A DNA stretch of 64,000 nucleotides from Natronorubrum bangense (lineage in GTDB: Archaea; Halobacteriota; Halobacteria; Halobacteriales; Natrialbaceae), in NCBI RefSeq assembly GCF_004799645.1, contig NZ_CP031305.1:744001-808000 (forward strand), written 5' to 3'. The position numbers were made by a program, and so were the translations under genes. The notes beneath the pieces were generated by a model. It saw only the letters and a program-made list of their open reading frames with translations. It made no database searches and was not told the DNA's origin. Numbering within the stretch: position 1 is the first letter of the stretch; each line of letters opens with the position of its first letter. This document shows, piece by piece, positions 7,937 to 16,272 of the stretch.

Positions 7937-10305
7937 TCCTCACCTCCCATGGCCTGCCAGACCGCTTCTGGTGTGATCGGCATATCGAGGTGGTCGACAT
8001 CGAACGGCTCGAGGGCGTCGACAACGGCGGAGACGACGGTCGGCGCGGCAGCGATGGTTGCCGACTCGCCGACGCCTTTCACGCCGATGGGATTGTGCGG
8101 ACTGGGCGTGACCGTGTGGTCGGTCTCGAAGTCCGGCACGTACGTCGAGTGTGGGACGGCGTACTCGTCCATGCGGCGGGTCAGGAGGTGGCCATCGTCG
8201 TCGTAGGCGGCCCCCTCATACAGCGCCGCGCCGATCCCCTGGGCGATCCCGCCGTGGACCTGCCCCTCGACGATCATCGGGTTGATGATCTCGCCACAGT
8301 CGTCGACGGCGACGTAGCGCTCGAGGTCGATCTCGCCCGTTTCGGGTTGGATTTCGACGACGGCGACGTGCGTGCCGAAGGGGAACGTGAAGTTCTCCGG
8401 GTCGTAGAAGTTCGTCGCCTCGAGCCCGGGATCCATCTCCTCGGGGAGGTCGTGGCCGAGATACGCCTCGGCGGCGATCTCCTGGATGTGGTACGAGCGG
8501 TCGGGTGCACCCGCGACGTGGAACTCGCCGTCGTCGAACTCGATGTCGTCGACGCTGGCCTCGAGTTGATGGGCGGCGATCTCGCGGGCTTTCTCGCGCA
8601 CCTCGCGTGCGCCGCGGGCGATGGCCCCGCCGCCGACGGAGGCGCTTCGGCTGCCGTAGGTTCCCAGTCCCTGTGGGATCTGATCGGTGTCGCCTTCGAC
8701 GACGTCGATGTCGTCGACGTCGACGCCGAGTTCTTCGGCGGCGATCTGGGCGAACGTCGTGCGGTGGCCCTGTCCCTGATCGGCCGTGCCAACGAGGACC
8801 GTGACGGTTCCCGTCGAGTCAAAGCGCACGATCGAACTCTCCCAGCCGCCAGCCTGCGCACCGAGGTCGCCGGCGAGTCCCGACGGCGAGAGGCCGGCCG
8901 ATTCGACGAAGTTGGCGACGCCGATACCGAGATAGCGCCCTTCCTCGCGGAGTTCGGCCTGTCGGTCCCGGAGGTCGTCGTAGCCGACGTGCTCGAGTGC
9001 CTTGTCCATCGCCCGTTCGTACTCGCCGCTGTCGTAGATGACGGCCGCAGCGGTCTCGTAGGGGAACTCGTCGGGCGATACGAGGTTCGTCCGCCGAAGT
9101 TCGGCGGGATCCATCTCGAGTTCCCGCGCGGCGACGTCCATGAGTCGTTCGATCACGTAGATCCCCTCCGAGCGGCCGGCCCCGCGATAGGCGTCGACCG
9201 GCGTCGTGTTGGTGAACGCACCGATGACCCGACAGTAGATGGCCGGGATCGCGTACTCGCCGGAGAGGATCGTCGAGTACAGATACGACGGCGTGGCGGT
9301 GGCGAACTGCGAGAGCTGTGCCCCGAGTCCGGCGTGGGTTTCGACACGAATCCCGCGGACGGAACCATCGTCATCGACGGCGATTTCGGCGCTTGTCGTG
9401 TGATCGCGCCCGTGGCAGTCGGTGACGTAGCCTTCCATCCGGCTGGCCTTCCATTTCACTGGTCGACCGAGTTGCATCGAACACCAGGCCGTGACGGCCT
9501 CGTCGGGGTAGTGGTAGATCTTGCTCCCGAAGCCGCCGCCGACCTCGGGGGCGATTACCTGAATTTTGTTCTCCGGAATCCCAAGCGTGCCGGCCGACAG
9601 CAGCATCCGGTGCAGATGGGGGTTCTGGCTCGTCATCCAGAGGCGTAGTTTCTCGGTCGCGACATCCCAGTCGGCAAGCGCCGTCCGCGGCTCCATCGCG
9701 TTCGGAATGAGCCGCGGCTGGCGGAGGTCGACGCTCGCGACCCGGTCGGCGTCGGCAAAAGCCTCATCCACGGCGTCCGCATCGCCGAGTTCGAAGTCGA
9801 AGGCGACGTTATCCTCGGCCTCCTCGTGGACCGGTGGCACGTCGCGCTCGACCGACTCGACTGGGTCCGTGACGTGTTCCAGCTCCTCGTACTCGACTTC
9901 GATGGCCGCGAGTGCGTCGCGGGCCGCCTGTGGTGTTTCGGCGACCACCGCGGCGATCCCGTCGCCCTCGTGTCGGACTTTGTCCACGGCGAGCATGCGA
10001 TACTGCGGCGTGACGAGCCCGGGTAACATCCAGGCCGTCGGGATAGTGTTGGGAACGCCACTATCCTCGACGTCTGCGCCGGTGTAGACCGCGACGACGT
10101 CGTCCATCGCTTCGGCCGCGCTCGTATCGATCTCGAGAATGCGGGCGTGTGCGTGATCGGACCGGCGAATCGCCAGATGCGCCGTCCCCTGGAGCTGAAC
10201 GTCGTCGGTGTAGGTCGCCTCGCCCGTCAGCAACGGGACGTCTTCGTCGCGCTCGATTGCCTCGCCGAAGACGCGCTTTTCCGCTGGGTGGTCGCTCTCA
10301 CTCAT
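7933..10305 (-). CDS. Molybdenum hydroxylase catalytic (large) subunit, xanthine/CO/aldehyde dehydrogenase family
   Basis: 790 residues, the usual length for CoxL/XdhA-type subunits that bind molybdopterin cytosine dinucleotide. Visible family signatures include EPRTALADWD, GGGFGSKIYHYPDE and the catalytic-loop motif AYRGAGRSEG. AYRGAGR is the signature of 'form II' CoxL and aldehyde oxidase-type enzymes; form I true CO dehydrogenases carry AYRCSFR, so oxidation of CO is unlikely to be the main job. The C-terminal NPIGVKGVGESATIAA block with the catalytic Glu is intact. It overlaps the small subunit gene by 8 bp and the medium subunit gene by 4 bp. An aldehyde or N-heterocycle substrate is more likely. 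Confidence 0.92.
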   Translation of the reverse strand: MSESDHPAEKRVFGEAIERDEDVPLLTGEATYTDDVQLQGTAHLAIRRSDHAHARILEIDTSAAEAMDDVVAVYTGADVEDSGVPNTIPTAWMLPGLVTPQYRMLAVDKVRHEGDGIAAVVAETPQAARDALAAIEVEYEELEHVTDPVESVERDVPPVHEEAEDNVAFDFELGDADAVDEAFADADRVASVDLRQPRLIPNAMEPRTALADWDVATEKLRLWMTSQNPHLHRMLLSAGTLGIPENKIQVIAPEVGGGFGSKIYHYPDEAVTAWCSMQLGRPVKWKASRMEGYVTDCHGRDHTTSAEIAVDDDGSVRGIRVETHAGLGAQLSQFATATPSYLYSTILSGEYAIPAIYCRVIGAFTNTTPVDAYRGAGRSEGIYVIERLMDVAARELEMDPAELRRTNLVSPDEFPYETAAAVIYDSGEYERAMDKALEHVGYDDLRDRQAELREEGRYLGIGVANFVESAGLSPSGLAGDLGAQAGGWESSIVRFDSTGTVTVLVGTADQGQGHRTTFAQIAAEELGVDVDDIDVVEGDTDQIPQGLGTYGSRSASVGGGAIARGAREVREKAREIAAHQLEASVDDIEFDDGEFHVAGAPDRSYHIQEIAAEAYLGHDLPEEMDPGLEATNFYDPENFTFPFGTHVAVVEIQPETGEIDLERYVAVDDCGEIINPMIVEGQVHGGIAQGIGAALYEGAAYDDDGHLLTRRMDEYAVPHSTYVPDFETDHTVTPSPHNPIGVKGVGESATIAAAPTVVSAVVDALEPFDVDHLDMPITPEAVWQAMGGEE

Positions 10306-10780
10306 GGCTTGCCTCTCGCTGCTCGAGTGTCGCTTCGATCGCGTCGACGATGTTGTGATAGCCGGTACACCGACAGAGATTGCCCTCGATCGCCTCGCGG
10401 ATCTCCTCCCGAGAAGGATCGTCGGCGTCTTTCAGATACGTATCCGCCGTCATCAACATCCCGGGCGTACAGAAGCCACACTGGAGGCCGTGGTTCTCCT
10501 GAAACTGCTCTTGTAACGGCGCAAGGTCGCCGTTTTCGGCGAGTCCTTCGACGGTTTCGATCTCCGCCCCGTCCGATTGGACGGCAAAGCGCATACAGGA
10601 TTTGATCGCCTCGCCGTCGACACGGACGGTACACGCGCCACAGCGGGCGGTCTCACAGCCGACATTTGCGCCGGTGTACCCAAGCTCTTCTCGGAGTGCA
10701 GTGACGAGCAGCGTTCGCGACTCGACAGCCAACTCGTGGTCAGTTCCGTTTACAGAGAGCGTGATCTCGTGTTCAGTCAT
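10298..10780 (-). CDS. Molybdenum hydroxylase [2Fe-2S] (small) subunit
   Basis: 160 residues from the ATG at 10780 (MTEHEITLSVNG). The plant-type ferredoxin cluster ligands are GCETARCGAC and the nearby VKSC-like Cys; the second cluster lies in CGFCTPGM and NLCRCTGY. All eight cysteines of the CoxS/XdhC-type subunit appear present. The reading frame stays open upstream to 10870, but the extra 30 residues are not family-like. First gene of the three-subunit operon; electrons flow from Mo through these two clusters to FAD. Confidence 0.93.
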   Translation of the reverse strand: MTEHEITLSVNGTDHELAVESRTLLVTALREELGYTGANVGCETARCGACTVRVDGEAIKSCMRFAVQSDGAEIETVEGLAENGDLAPLQEQFQENHGLQCGFCTPGMLMTADTYLKDADDPSREEIREAIEGNLCRCTGYHNIVDAIEATLEQREASHE

Positions 10781-11040
10781 CGATATATCCCTCCACAAAT
10801 GCGGAACTCGGCGATCAAAACGCCAGTGGCTACTAACATGTTGTGTGTCTACACATCCCAATGCTGTCATCGAGTAAAAAGATTCGTGTCAGAAGACCTG
10901 CTAGCGGCGTCGTTAGCCGGTTTCTGGCCGTTGTAGACAGTATGCCGATATCGCGGTGGCCGACTCTTCGAGCCGTGTCCACTCCCCTGCTTGCTGATAC
11001 AGCGTGCATACTAATGACGTTCGTCGGCGGTGGGGCCCGT

Positions 11041-11898
11041 ATGAGCGTTCACCCGACGTTGTCCTTCGACACGGAGATCCAGCGAGCGGTCTACGAATAC
11101 ATCGAGCAACACGGGGCCGTCGAACCCGACGAACTGGCGCGATCGATCCGCCTCGAGTCGGAGCCATCCCACTCGAAGCCCGCCCGATCGGGGTCGTACA
11201 CCGAATCGATCTGTCCCTCGATGGACGACCTCGAGTCCTGTCTCGAGGCGCTCGAGACACAGGGCTATCTCACTGAAGCCGACGGAAAGTACCGGGTTGC
11301 GCTCTCGACGACGCCGAAAACCGTCGAACTCGAGGACGGGACAGTGACGATCAGGGCGGCACGGGAAGAAGACCGACACGGTGTCATCGACACGATGCAC
11401 GAGGTCGCAGCCGAGGGCACATACATCGTCGCCGAAAACGTCGCGACCCAACTCGAGCGCGACTCGGCGCTAGTTCGGGCCAACGAGAACCGATCGCGAA
11501 TCTTTTTTGTCGCCGTTTTCGAGCCGGAGACCGAGGCCGATAGCGACGATCCACGGCAAGCGGCCGCCACAACCGACGCCGAAAGCGGGTCACGCGTCGT
11601 GGGCTGGCTCCACATCGATGTCAACGAACTTCCGTCGCTGTCTCACACCGCAGAACTCACCGTCGGCGTCGCGTCCGACGTTCGCCACAACGGAATCGGC
11701 TCACACCTCCTCGAGTACGGCCTCGAGTGGGCCAAAAACGCCGGTTACCGGAAGGTGTACCAGAACGTCCCGGCAACGAACGACGGCGCGATCGAGTTTC
11801 TCGAAGCCAACGGCTGGCACCGCGAGGGCGAACACGAAGCCCAGTACCGGATCGGCGACGAGTTCGTCGACGAAATCATGCTCGCGACGTGGCCGTAG
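11041..11898 (+). CDS. GNAT acetyltransferase with an N-terminal winged-helix-like domain
   Basis: 285 residues from the ATG at 11041. Residues about 8-80 look like a winged helix (EIQRAVYEYIEQHGAV, then a 'TQGYLTEADGKYRVAL' wing). The C-terminal half is a GNAT domain: TIRAAREEDRHGVI at its start, the acetyl-CoA pyrophosphate-binding motif VASDVRHNGIGSHLLEYG, and NGWHREGEHEAQYRIG at the end. It would transfer an acetyl group from acetyl-CoA to an unknown amine. The frame extends upstream to 10843 without conserved content. It stands alone, divergent from the molybdenum hydroxylase operon. Confidence 0.8.
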   Translation: MSVHPTLSFDTEIQRAVYEYIEQHGAVEPDELARSIRLESEPSHSKPARSGSYTESICPSMDDLESCLEALETQGYLTEADGKYRVALSTTPKTVELEDGTVTIRAAREEDRHGVIDTMHEVAAEGTYIVAENVATQLERDSALVRANENRSRIFFVAVFEPETEADSDDPRQAAATTDAESGSRVVGWLHIDVNELPSLSHTAELTVGVASDVRHNGIGSHLLEYGLEWAKNAGYRKVYQNVPATNDGAIEFLEANGWHREGEHEAQYRIGDEFVDEIMLATWP

Positions 11899-11928
11899 TT
11901 TCTTGACAATCGGACACATACTCGAGAT

Positions 11929-12315
11929 ATGGACGAAATCTCACTCGGCGTGCCGAAACCGGTGCTCGAGCGACTGCCAGCCGACGACGAAACCGCTGGC
12001 GCGGACATGCAAGAGGCAGTCGCTGGCTGGGAACAGCGGTTGAATCGAGCGATCGACGACGCCGACGACGACCGGGAAGCTGCGGCCCGCGTGCTCGAGG
12101 CGATCGATCGCTTCGAACAGCGCCACGACACCTACGACGAGCTGGTGCCGGAACTGCGAGCGTGGGGACAGTCGCCGATCTACGCCATCGCGTGGCGGAC
12201 ACTGTACGCCGACGTGATCGCCCAACTCCACGCCCACGACGACCTCGGAGCGCATCTCGATCGGGAGCGAAACGCACGACTGGTCGAAGACGGAATCCGG
12301 ATGCGGGACCTGTAG
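11929..12315 (+). CDS. Conserved haloarchaeal hypothetical protein
   Basis: 128 residues, acidic and mostly alpha-helical, no cysteines or membrane segments. It begins MDEISLGVPKPVLERLPAD and contains a helical RFEQRHDTYDELVPELRAWG stretch. Start 30 bp after the acetyltransferase suggests a shared transcript. I do not recognise a characterised family. Confidence 0.65.
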   Translation: MDEISLGVPKPVLERLPADDETAGADMQEAVAGWEQRLNRAIDDADDDREAAARVLEAIDRFEQRHDTYDELVPELRAWGQSPIYAIAWRTLYADVIAQLHAHDDLGAHLDRERNARLVEDGIRMRDL

Positions 12316-12360
12316 CAGCCCGACCACAACGGTTTTGCGCTCGGACTCGATACAGATATC

Positions 12361-12846
12361 GTGGCTTCGACTGACGACCGCGACGATGCACACGCGATCG
12401 ACCTGACGACGCGTGTACGCCGTCGCGTCCTTCCAACAGTTCATCGCATCAAAGAACCGTTCGGGGGCTTTGCACAGTGTCTCCAACATCCTGACGAGTA
12501 CGTCGGCACGATCCAGTACGGTCTCGGCCAGTTTCGATCCGATCTCGAGACGATGTCGTTCGCGCCTGAGCCGATTGCCTCGCTGAAGATCCACCGGGAC
12601 GGCCGGCAGTCAGCCGGGAGTTGGGTACGGCGGCCGTCGCCGTTTGCGACCTGGCAACTCCATGTCGCGCTGTTTGTCACTGACACCGATGCAGTCGACG
12701 TGTTCGCTCATCGAGAGTACTCGTGGCTACGCCACCCGTACAAACATTATACCTCCGAAGGCTGGGACACCCACGGCGGCGTCAAGCGAATGCGAGCACT
12801 GCTCTCAGAACACGACGTCTCGTTCCGGATCGATAGGTTGGACTGA
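12361..12846 (+). CDS. Conserved haloarchaeal hypothetical protein (GTG start)
   Basis: 161 residues beginning at a GTG. The protein is basic at the N-terminus (TTRVRRRVLP) and contains a conserved-looking SWVRRPSPFATWQLHVALF strand-helix and REYSWLRHPYKHY. Strong third-position GC bias supports coding. No membrane segment or cofactor motif is seen. It follows the preceding gene by 45 bp on the same strand. Function unknown. Confidence 0.6.
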   Translation: MASTDDRDDAHAIDLTTRVRRRVLPTVHRIKEPFGGFAQCLQHPDEYVGTIQYGLGQFRSDLETMSFAPEPIASLKIHRDGRQSAGSWVRRPSPFATWQLHVALFVTDTDAVDVFAHREYSWLRHPYKHYTSEGWDTHGGVKRMRALLSEHDVSFRIDRLD

Positions 12847-12971
12847 TACGTCTGTTTTGCTACTGCAGTTGTGTGTCACGCTCGCTGTTGTAACGCTTCC
12901 ACATCTTGTCAGATAAAGCAGATTATACTAAAGCCGGTCTGGGAAGTCTGACCCAAAGAACAACGTTCACT

Positions 12972-13973
12972 ATGGTCTCGCCAGGCAAACTCCGAGCTTT
13001 GAGCACCCTCACGGACGGAGAACACAACGCGTTCGAACCCCCAGTCGATGAGACAGGGGAGATCACATACCCACGCGTCGAGCAGGCGCTCGACAAGCAG
13101 GACGGGGAGCCGGTCGACTTCCTCGAGACAATGACCGACCGCGGGATACTGGCATCGGAAGTCAAGTACAAGCTGTACCGCTGCCCGGACTGTTCTCGCA
13201 CGGGGATGCGGTACAGCACCGGCTGTCCGAACTGCGAATCAGTTCGCACGACACAGGAGTCGACAGCCGTTCATCCGAGTTGTGACACACCGCTCGAGCA
13301 GAAGACAGCGACAACTGCTGAGACGACTCCGGAAGAGACGGATGAGAAACTGTACTGTTCTGACTGTGCGGAAGACGTGTCGGCCACCGAACTCGAGAAC
13401 GATCGGCGGTATCGGTGTCACGACTGTACTGAGTGGTTCGACTCCCCAACACACAGACTGTGGTGTCCTGACTGCGAACAGGTGTCGCCGCCAGCCGAGG
13501 TCCACGAAGAGCCTGCGTATCGCTACCCGTTGACCACGTTCGGAAACCAGTGGATCGCAACACAAGTCGAAAGACGCCAGTTGCTCGTCGCGGCCTTCGA
13601 AGAACGAGGGTACGAAACGAGCGTTGAGACGACGATTCCGACGTCGGCAGGTGGCGAACTGCCGGTTCACGTGTACGCGGTCGACGAACTCTTCGATTAT
13701 CGAATCGTTGCTGGCGTTCATGACTCACCACCCATCGAGGACGTCCAACGGCTCGTTGAGGCAGCACGTGAAGTCGACGCCCAGCCAATACTGCTCCTGT
13801 CAGACGACGCCGGAGACGACCGCGTTGCTGAGTTGGTTGACAGAGAAGAGATCACGGTCGTTGCTGCGTCCGATGGAACGCTTTCCGGCGAGTTCGAGAT
13901 GAGTAGCCGATCGCGGGCGTCCAATCTCGTGGGGGGCTGGTTTGATTCGCTGTTCTCGACCGCCAAGCGTTGA
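12972..13973 (+). CDS. Multi-zinc-ribbon protein, possibly TackOD1-like
   Basis: 333 residues from the ATG at 12972 (MVSPGKLRALS); an in-frame TTG lies at 12906. The middle has a series of CxxC pairs: CPDC, CPNC, CSDC, CHDC and CPDC between about residues 65 and 185, enough for two or three zinc ribbons. A Rossmann-like C-terminal part (AFEERGYETSVETTIPTSAG, LLLSDDAGDDRVAEL) resembles a nuclease-like or flavodoxin-like sheet. The ribbon layout recalls the archaeal TackOD1 output domain, but this is a weak match by eye. Role, perhaps nucleic-acid or protein recognition, is inferred. Confidence 0.65.
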   Translation: MVSPGKLRALSTLTDGEHNAFEPPVDETGEITYPRVEQALDKQDGEPVDFLETMTDRGILASEVKYKLYRCPDCSRTGMRYSTGCPNCESVRTTQESTAVHPSCDTPLEQKTATTAETTPEETDEKLYCSDCAEDVSATELENDRRYRCHDCTEWFDSPTHRLWCPDCEQVSPPAEVHEEPAYRYPLTTFGNQWIATQVERRQLLVAAFEERGYETSVETTIPTSAGGELPVHVYAVDELFDYRIVAGVHDSPPIEDVQRLVEAAREVDAQPILLLSDDAGDDRVAELVDREEITVVAASDGTLSGEFEMSSRSRASNLVGGWFDSLFSTAKR

Positions 13974-14237
13974 TCCCGGCGACGCCGTTCGGAGCGCCAG
14001 CCCGAACACGGTGTGTATCAGGATCCTACCGCGTCGAGACTGGATCGCCACCTGGCTCTTCACGGACCAGCGTCCGTTGTACACAGCTGTTTCTATCGAC
14101 CAGGCGTGGTGTCGAACGCAGCACGTACAGACTGTTTCGCTGGCTACAACTGTGCGCTCGTCCCCAACGTGGCGACACTCGAGGCAGTATCTCTCGGTTC
14201 CACAACCAATTTGGGCGCTGACAGTGGATCGCCATCG
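13974..14237. other. Intergenic interval before the glycosyltransferase
   Basis: The glycosyltransferase frame stays open across this interval but shows no family sequence before the ATG at 14238. No repeat, RNA gene or clear promoter is seen. Confidence 0.4.
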
Positions 14238-15350
14238 ATGACCGGGACTCAGACCGTCACTGCGTTCACTGATCTGTATCTCCCGACAGTCAACGGCGTG
14301 ACGTACACGGTCGCACTCTGGCGCGACCGGTGGTCCCGTCACCACGGTTCGATGGACGTCGTTTTCCCCGAGATGGGGGGCTACGAACCCAGAGACGGCG
14401 AGTACGACGTGCCAAGCGTCGGCGCGCCGCTGTATCCTCGATATCGACTCGGACTGCCAGCGGTCCCCAGCGGACTCGAGACGCCCGAAATCGTCCACGT
14501 ACACACACCGTACACCGTCGGCGCTGCAGGCATTCGCTTCGCTCGACAGCGTGACGTGCCCGTCGTCGCCTCGTATCACACGTTGCTCGACGACCGCGTC
14601 GATCAGCACGTCCCCCCACCGCTGGTGGACGTCTGCAAACGAACCCACCGGGCCTACGAGCGAGCGTTTCTCGAGCGAGTCGACCACGTCGTCGCGCCGA
14701 CGGCGTTTGCCAGACGCCGCCTGCTGACAGCCATTCAACCGGCTGTCGATGTCACCGTCGTCTCAAACGGCATCGACACGACGATGTTTCGGCCGGTCGA
14801 TCCAGCAGCGTTCTGTGACGCCTACGAGTTACCCGAGGGGCCAGTGCTCGGATACACCGGCCGCCATGGACCCGAGAAGAACCTCGAGGAAGCGATCGAC
14901 GCCGTCGACGCCACCGACTACACGCTCGTTCTCGCTGGCGATGGCCCTGCCAGAGCGTCTCTGGAAGTATATGCCAGAACGGTCGACGCCGACGTTCGGT
15001 TTCTCGGCTTTCTCGACCGCGAGGAGTTGCCGGCGTTTTATTCGACCCTCGACGTCTTCGTCTTCCCGAGTCCGGTCGAAACGCAGGGACTGGTCGCACT
15101 CGAGGCGACGGCGTGTGCCACGCCAGTTGTCGCCGTCGATGCGGGCGCGCTGACTGACAGCGTCATCGACGGCGAAACCGGCTACCGGTACGAGCCCGGC
15201 GACCTCGAGTCGTTCCGGTGGGCGATCCGTCGGACGCTCGCCGAACACGACCGGCTCTCGGATCTCTGTCGCAGGCGGCGCCAGATGCTCTCGGTCGAGC
15301 ACTCTCTCGAGCAGTTAGGGGATCTCTACGACGACGTTCGTGGAAACTGA
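14238..15350 (+). CDS. GT4-family glycosyltransferase
   Basis: 370 residues from the ATG at 14238. The N-terminal acceptor domain begins TDLYLPTVNGVTYTV, the usual GT4 start, and VASYHTLLDD is the conserved acceptor-side loop. The C-terminal Rossmann domain has VLGYTGRHGPEKNLEEAIDA and the E-x7-E nucleotide-sugar motif in FVFPSPVETQGLVALEATA. Such retaining enzymes add hexoses to glycolipids or glycoproteins; this type resembles haloarchaeal glycolipid or N-glycan synthesis enzymes. Donor and acceptor are unknown. No other glycosylation genes are adjacent. Confidence 0.88.
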   Translation: MTGTQTVTAFTDLYLPTVNGVTYTVALWRDRWSRHHGSMDVVFPEMGGYEPRDGEYDVPSVGAPLYPRYRLGLPAVPSGLETPEIVHVHTPYTVGAAGIRFARQRDVPVVASYHTLLDDRVDQHVPPPLVDVCKRTHRAYERAFLERVDHVVAPTAFARRRLLTAIQPAVDVTVVSNGIDTTMFRPVDPAAFCDAYELPEGPVLGYTGRHGPEKNLEEAIDAVDATDYTLVLAGDGPARASLEVYARTVDADVRFLGFLDREELPAFYSTLDVFVFPSPVETQGLVALEATACATPVVAVDAGALTDSVIDGETGYRYEPGDLESFRWAIRRTLAEHDRLSDLCRRRRQMLSVEHSLEQLGDLYDDVRGN

Positions 15351-15452
15351 ACGTCGGTCGCCATCACGTCCTCGAGCGGCACTGGACTGGTCGGAGTGTA
15401 CACTGTGAAGATAGCCCAAGCGTTCAAATCCTCTCAGTTGATAGAAGAGGGT

Positions 15453-15803
15453 ATGGAGTTTGCAGTTTCGCGGGAGGGAACGACGCTCATCACGTTACAC
15501 GGCGGCAGTGACACGACTGCCCGCGAGGAGGCTACCGAGCAGCTCGCGGCGGCTCTCGAGCACCTCGAAGCCGAGGGGACAGTCTCCGCGTGGGAGATCG
15601 ACGACGCATCGGTGTACGAACAACCGACCGCACCGTTCGATCCGTATACGATCACACTCGAGTTTTCGATCACTGTCGTCGTCGAGGCCGACGATGCTGA
15701 CGAGGCGACGGCGATTGGTGCCAACGCGATCGACGACGTGCTCGAGCAAGCCGACGTCACCCCGATTACGTACACCTCCTCACCGGCCGCCTCTGCCGAT
15801 TAA
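15453..15803 (+). CDS. Small acidic hypothetical protein
   Basis: 116 residues from the ATG at 15453, preceded by a purine-rich GAAGAGGG that may be a ribosome binding site; an in-frame GTG at 15396 would add 19 residues. Two beta-alpha units are suggested (MEFAVSREGTTLITLHGG; YTITLEFSITVVVEADDADE). Not recognised. It lies directly upstream of the SAMP1 gene. Confidence 0.6.
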   Translation: MEFAVSREGTTLITLHGGSDTTAREEATEQLAAALEHLEAEGTVSAWEIDDASVYEQPTAPFDPYTITLEFSITVVVEADDADEATAIGANAIDDVLEQADVTPITYTSSPAASAD

Positions 15804-15853
15804 GCAGGCGATCGGGCACCCGAACTTATGAGCATCGGCCACGAGAGACCTGT

Positions 15854-16138
15854 ATGGAGATCGAGATGCGGTTTTTCGCGACCTTTCGTGAGGCCGTCGG
15901 TGAGAAGACACAGACACGCCGGTTCGAAGACGAGGAGACAGTTGGTGACGTACTCGCTACGCTCGAGGCCGAGTACGAGGGGCTCGAGGGGCAGTTGCTC
16001 GAGGACGGCGGAAACGCGATCAGACAGCAGCTAAGTGTCCTGAAAAACGGCCGCGACGTCGTCCACATGGCGGGTCCGGAGACGCCCCTCGAGAGTGGCG
16101 ACCGGCTGTCGGTGTTCCCACCGGTCGCAGGCGGGTAA
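15854..16138 (+). CDS. samp1: Ubiquitin-like small archaeal modifier protein SAMP1 (MoaD family)
   Basis: 94 residues with a beta-grasp fold and the C-terminal di-glycine (VFPPVAGG) needed for adenylation. SAMP1 in Haloferax is both a protein modifier attached to lysines and the MoaD-like sulfur carrier for molybdopterin. The E1-like activator UbaA is encoded 4 kb away at 20068, and molybdenum-cofactor genes (two moeA) and a molybdoenzyme lie in the same window. MEIEM versus MRFF (12 bases later) are the two possible starts. Confidence 0.88.
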   Translation: MEIEMRFFATFREAVGEKTQTRRFEDEETVGDVLATLEAEYEGLEGQLLEDGGNAIRQQLSVLKNGRDVVHMAGPETPLESGDRLSVFPPVAGG

Positions 16139-16272
16139 CGACAGCTGGTTCGTCGGGACGCGTTCAGACGCCCGCCTGACAGTCAGTGCCGGCGTGTCCG
16201 CGACGTGTGCGAGGCCGTCGGGAACTCGATCCAGCAGACTGTACCAGCACCGACACCGGATCTTCTCACCGC

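Noticed and set aside
7834..9648. Long plus-strand open frame of 604 codons opposite the molybdenum hydroxylase large subunit
   Set aside because: It is antisense to a clearly homologous gene with intact family motifs; the GC-rich third positions of the real gene keep the opposite frame open.
10826..10840. AGTGGCTACTAAC, similar to the right end of the palindromic repeat
   Set aside because: Only about a dozen bases match and no inverted partner arm is present, so it is likely chance.
15420..15440. GTTCAAATCC, resembling a tRNA T-loop
   Set aside because: No acceptor or anticodon stems can be folded around it, and it lies just before a protein gene.
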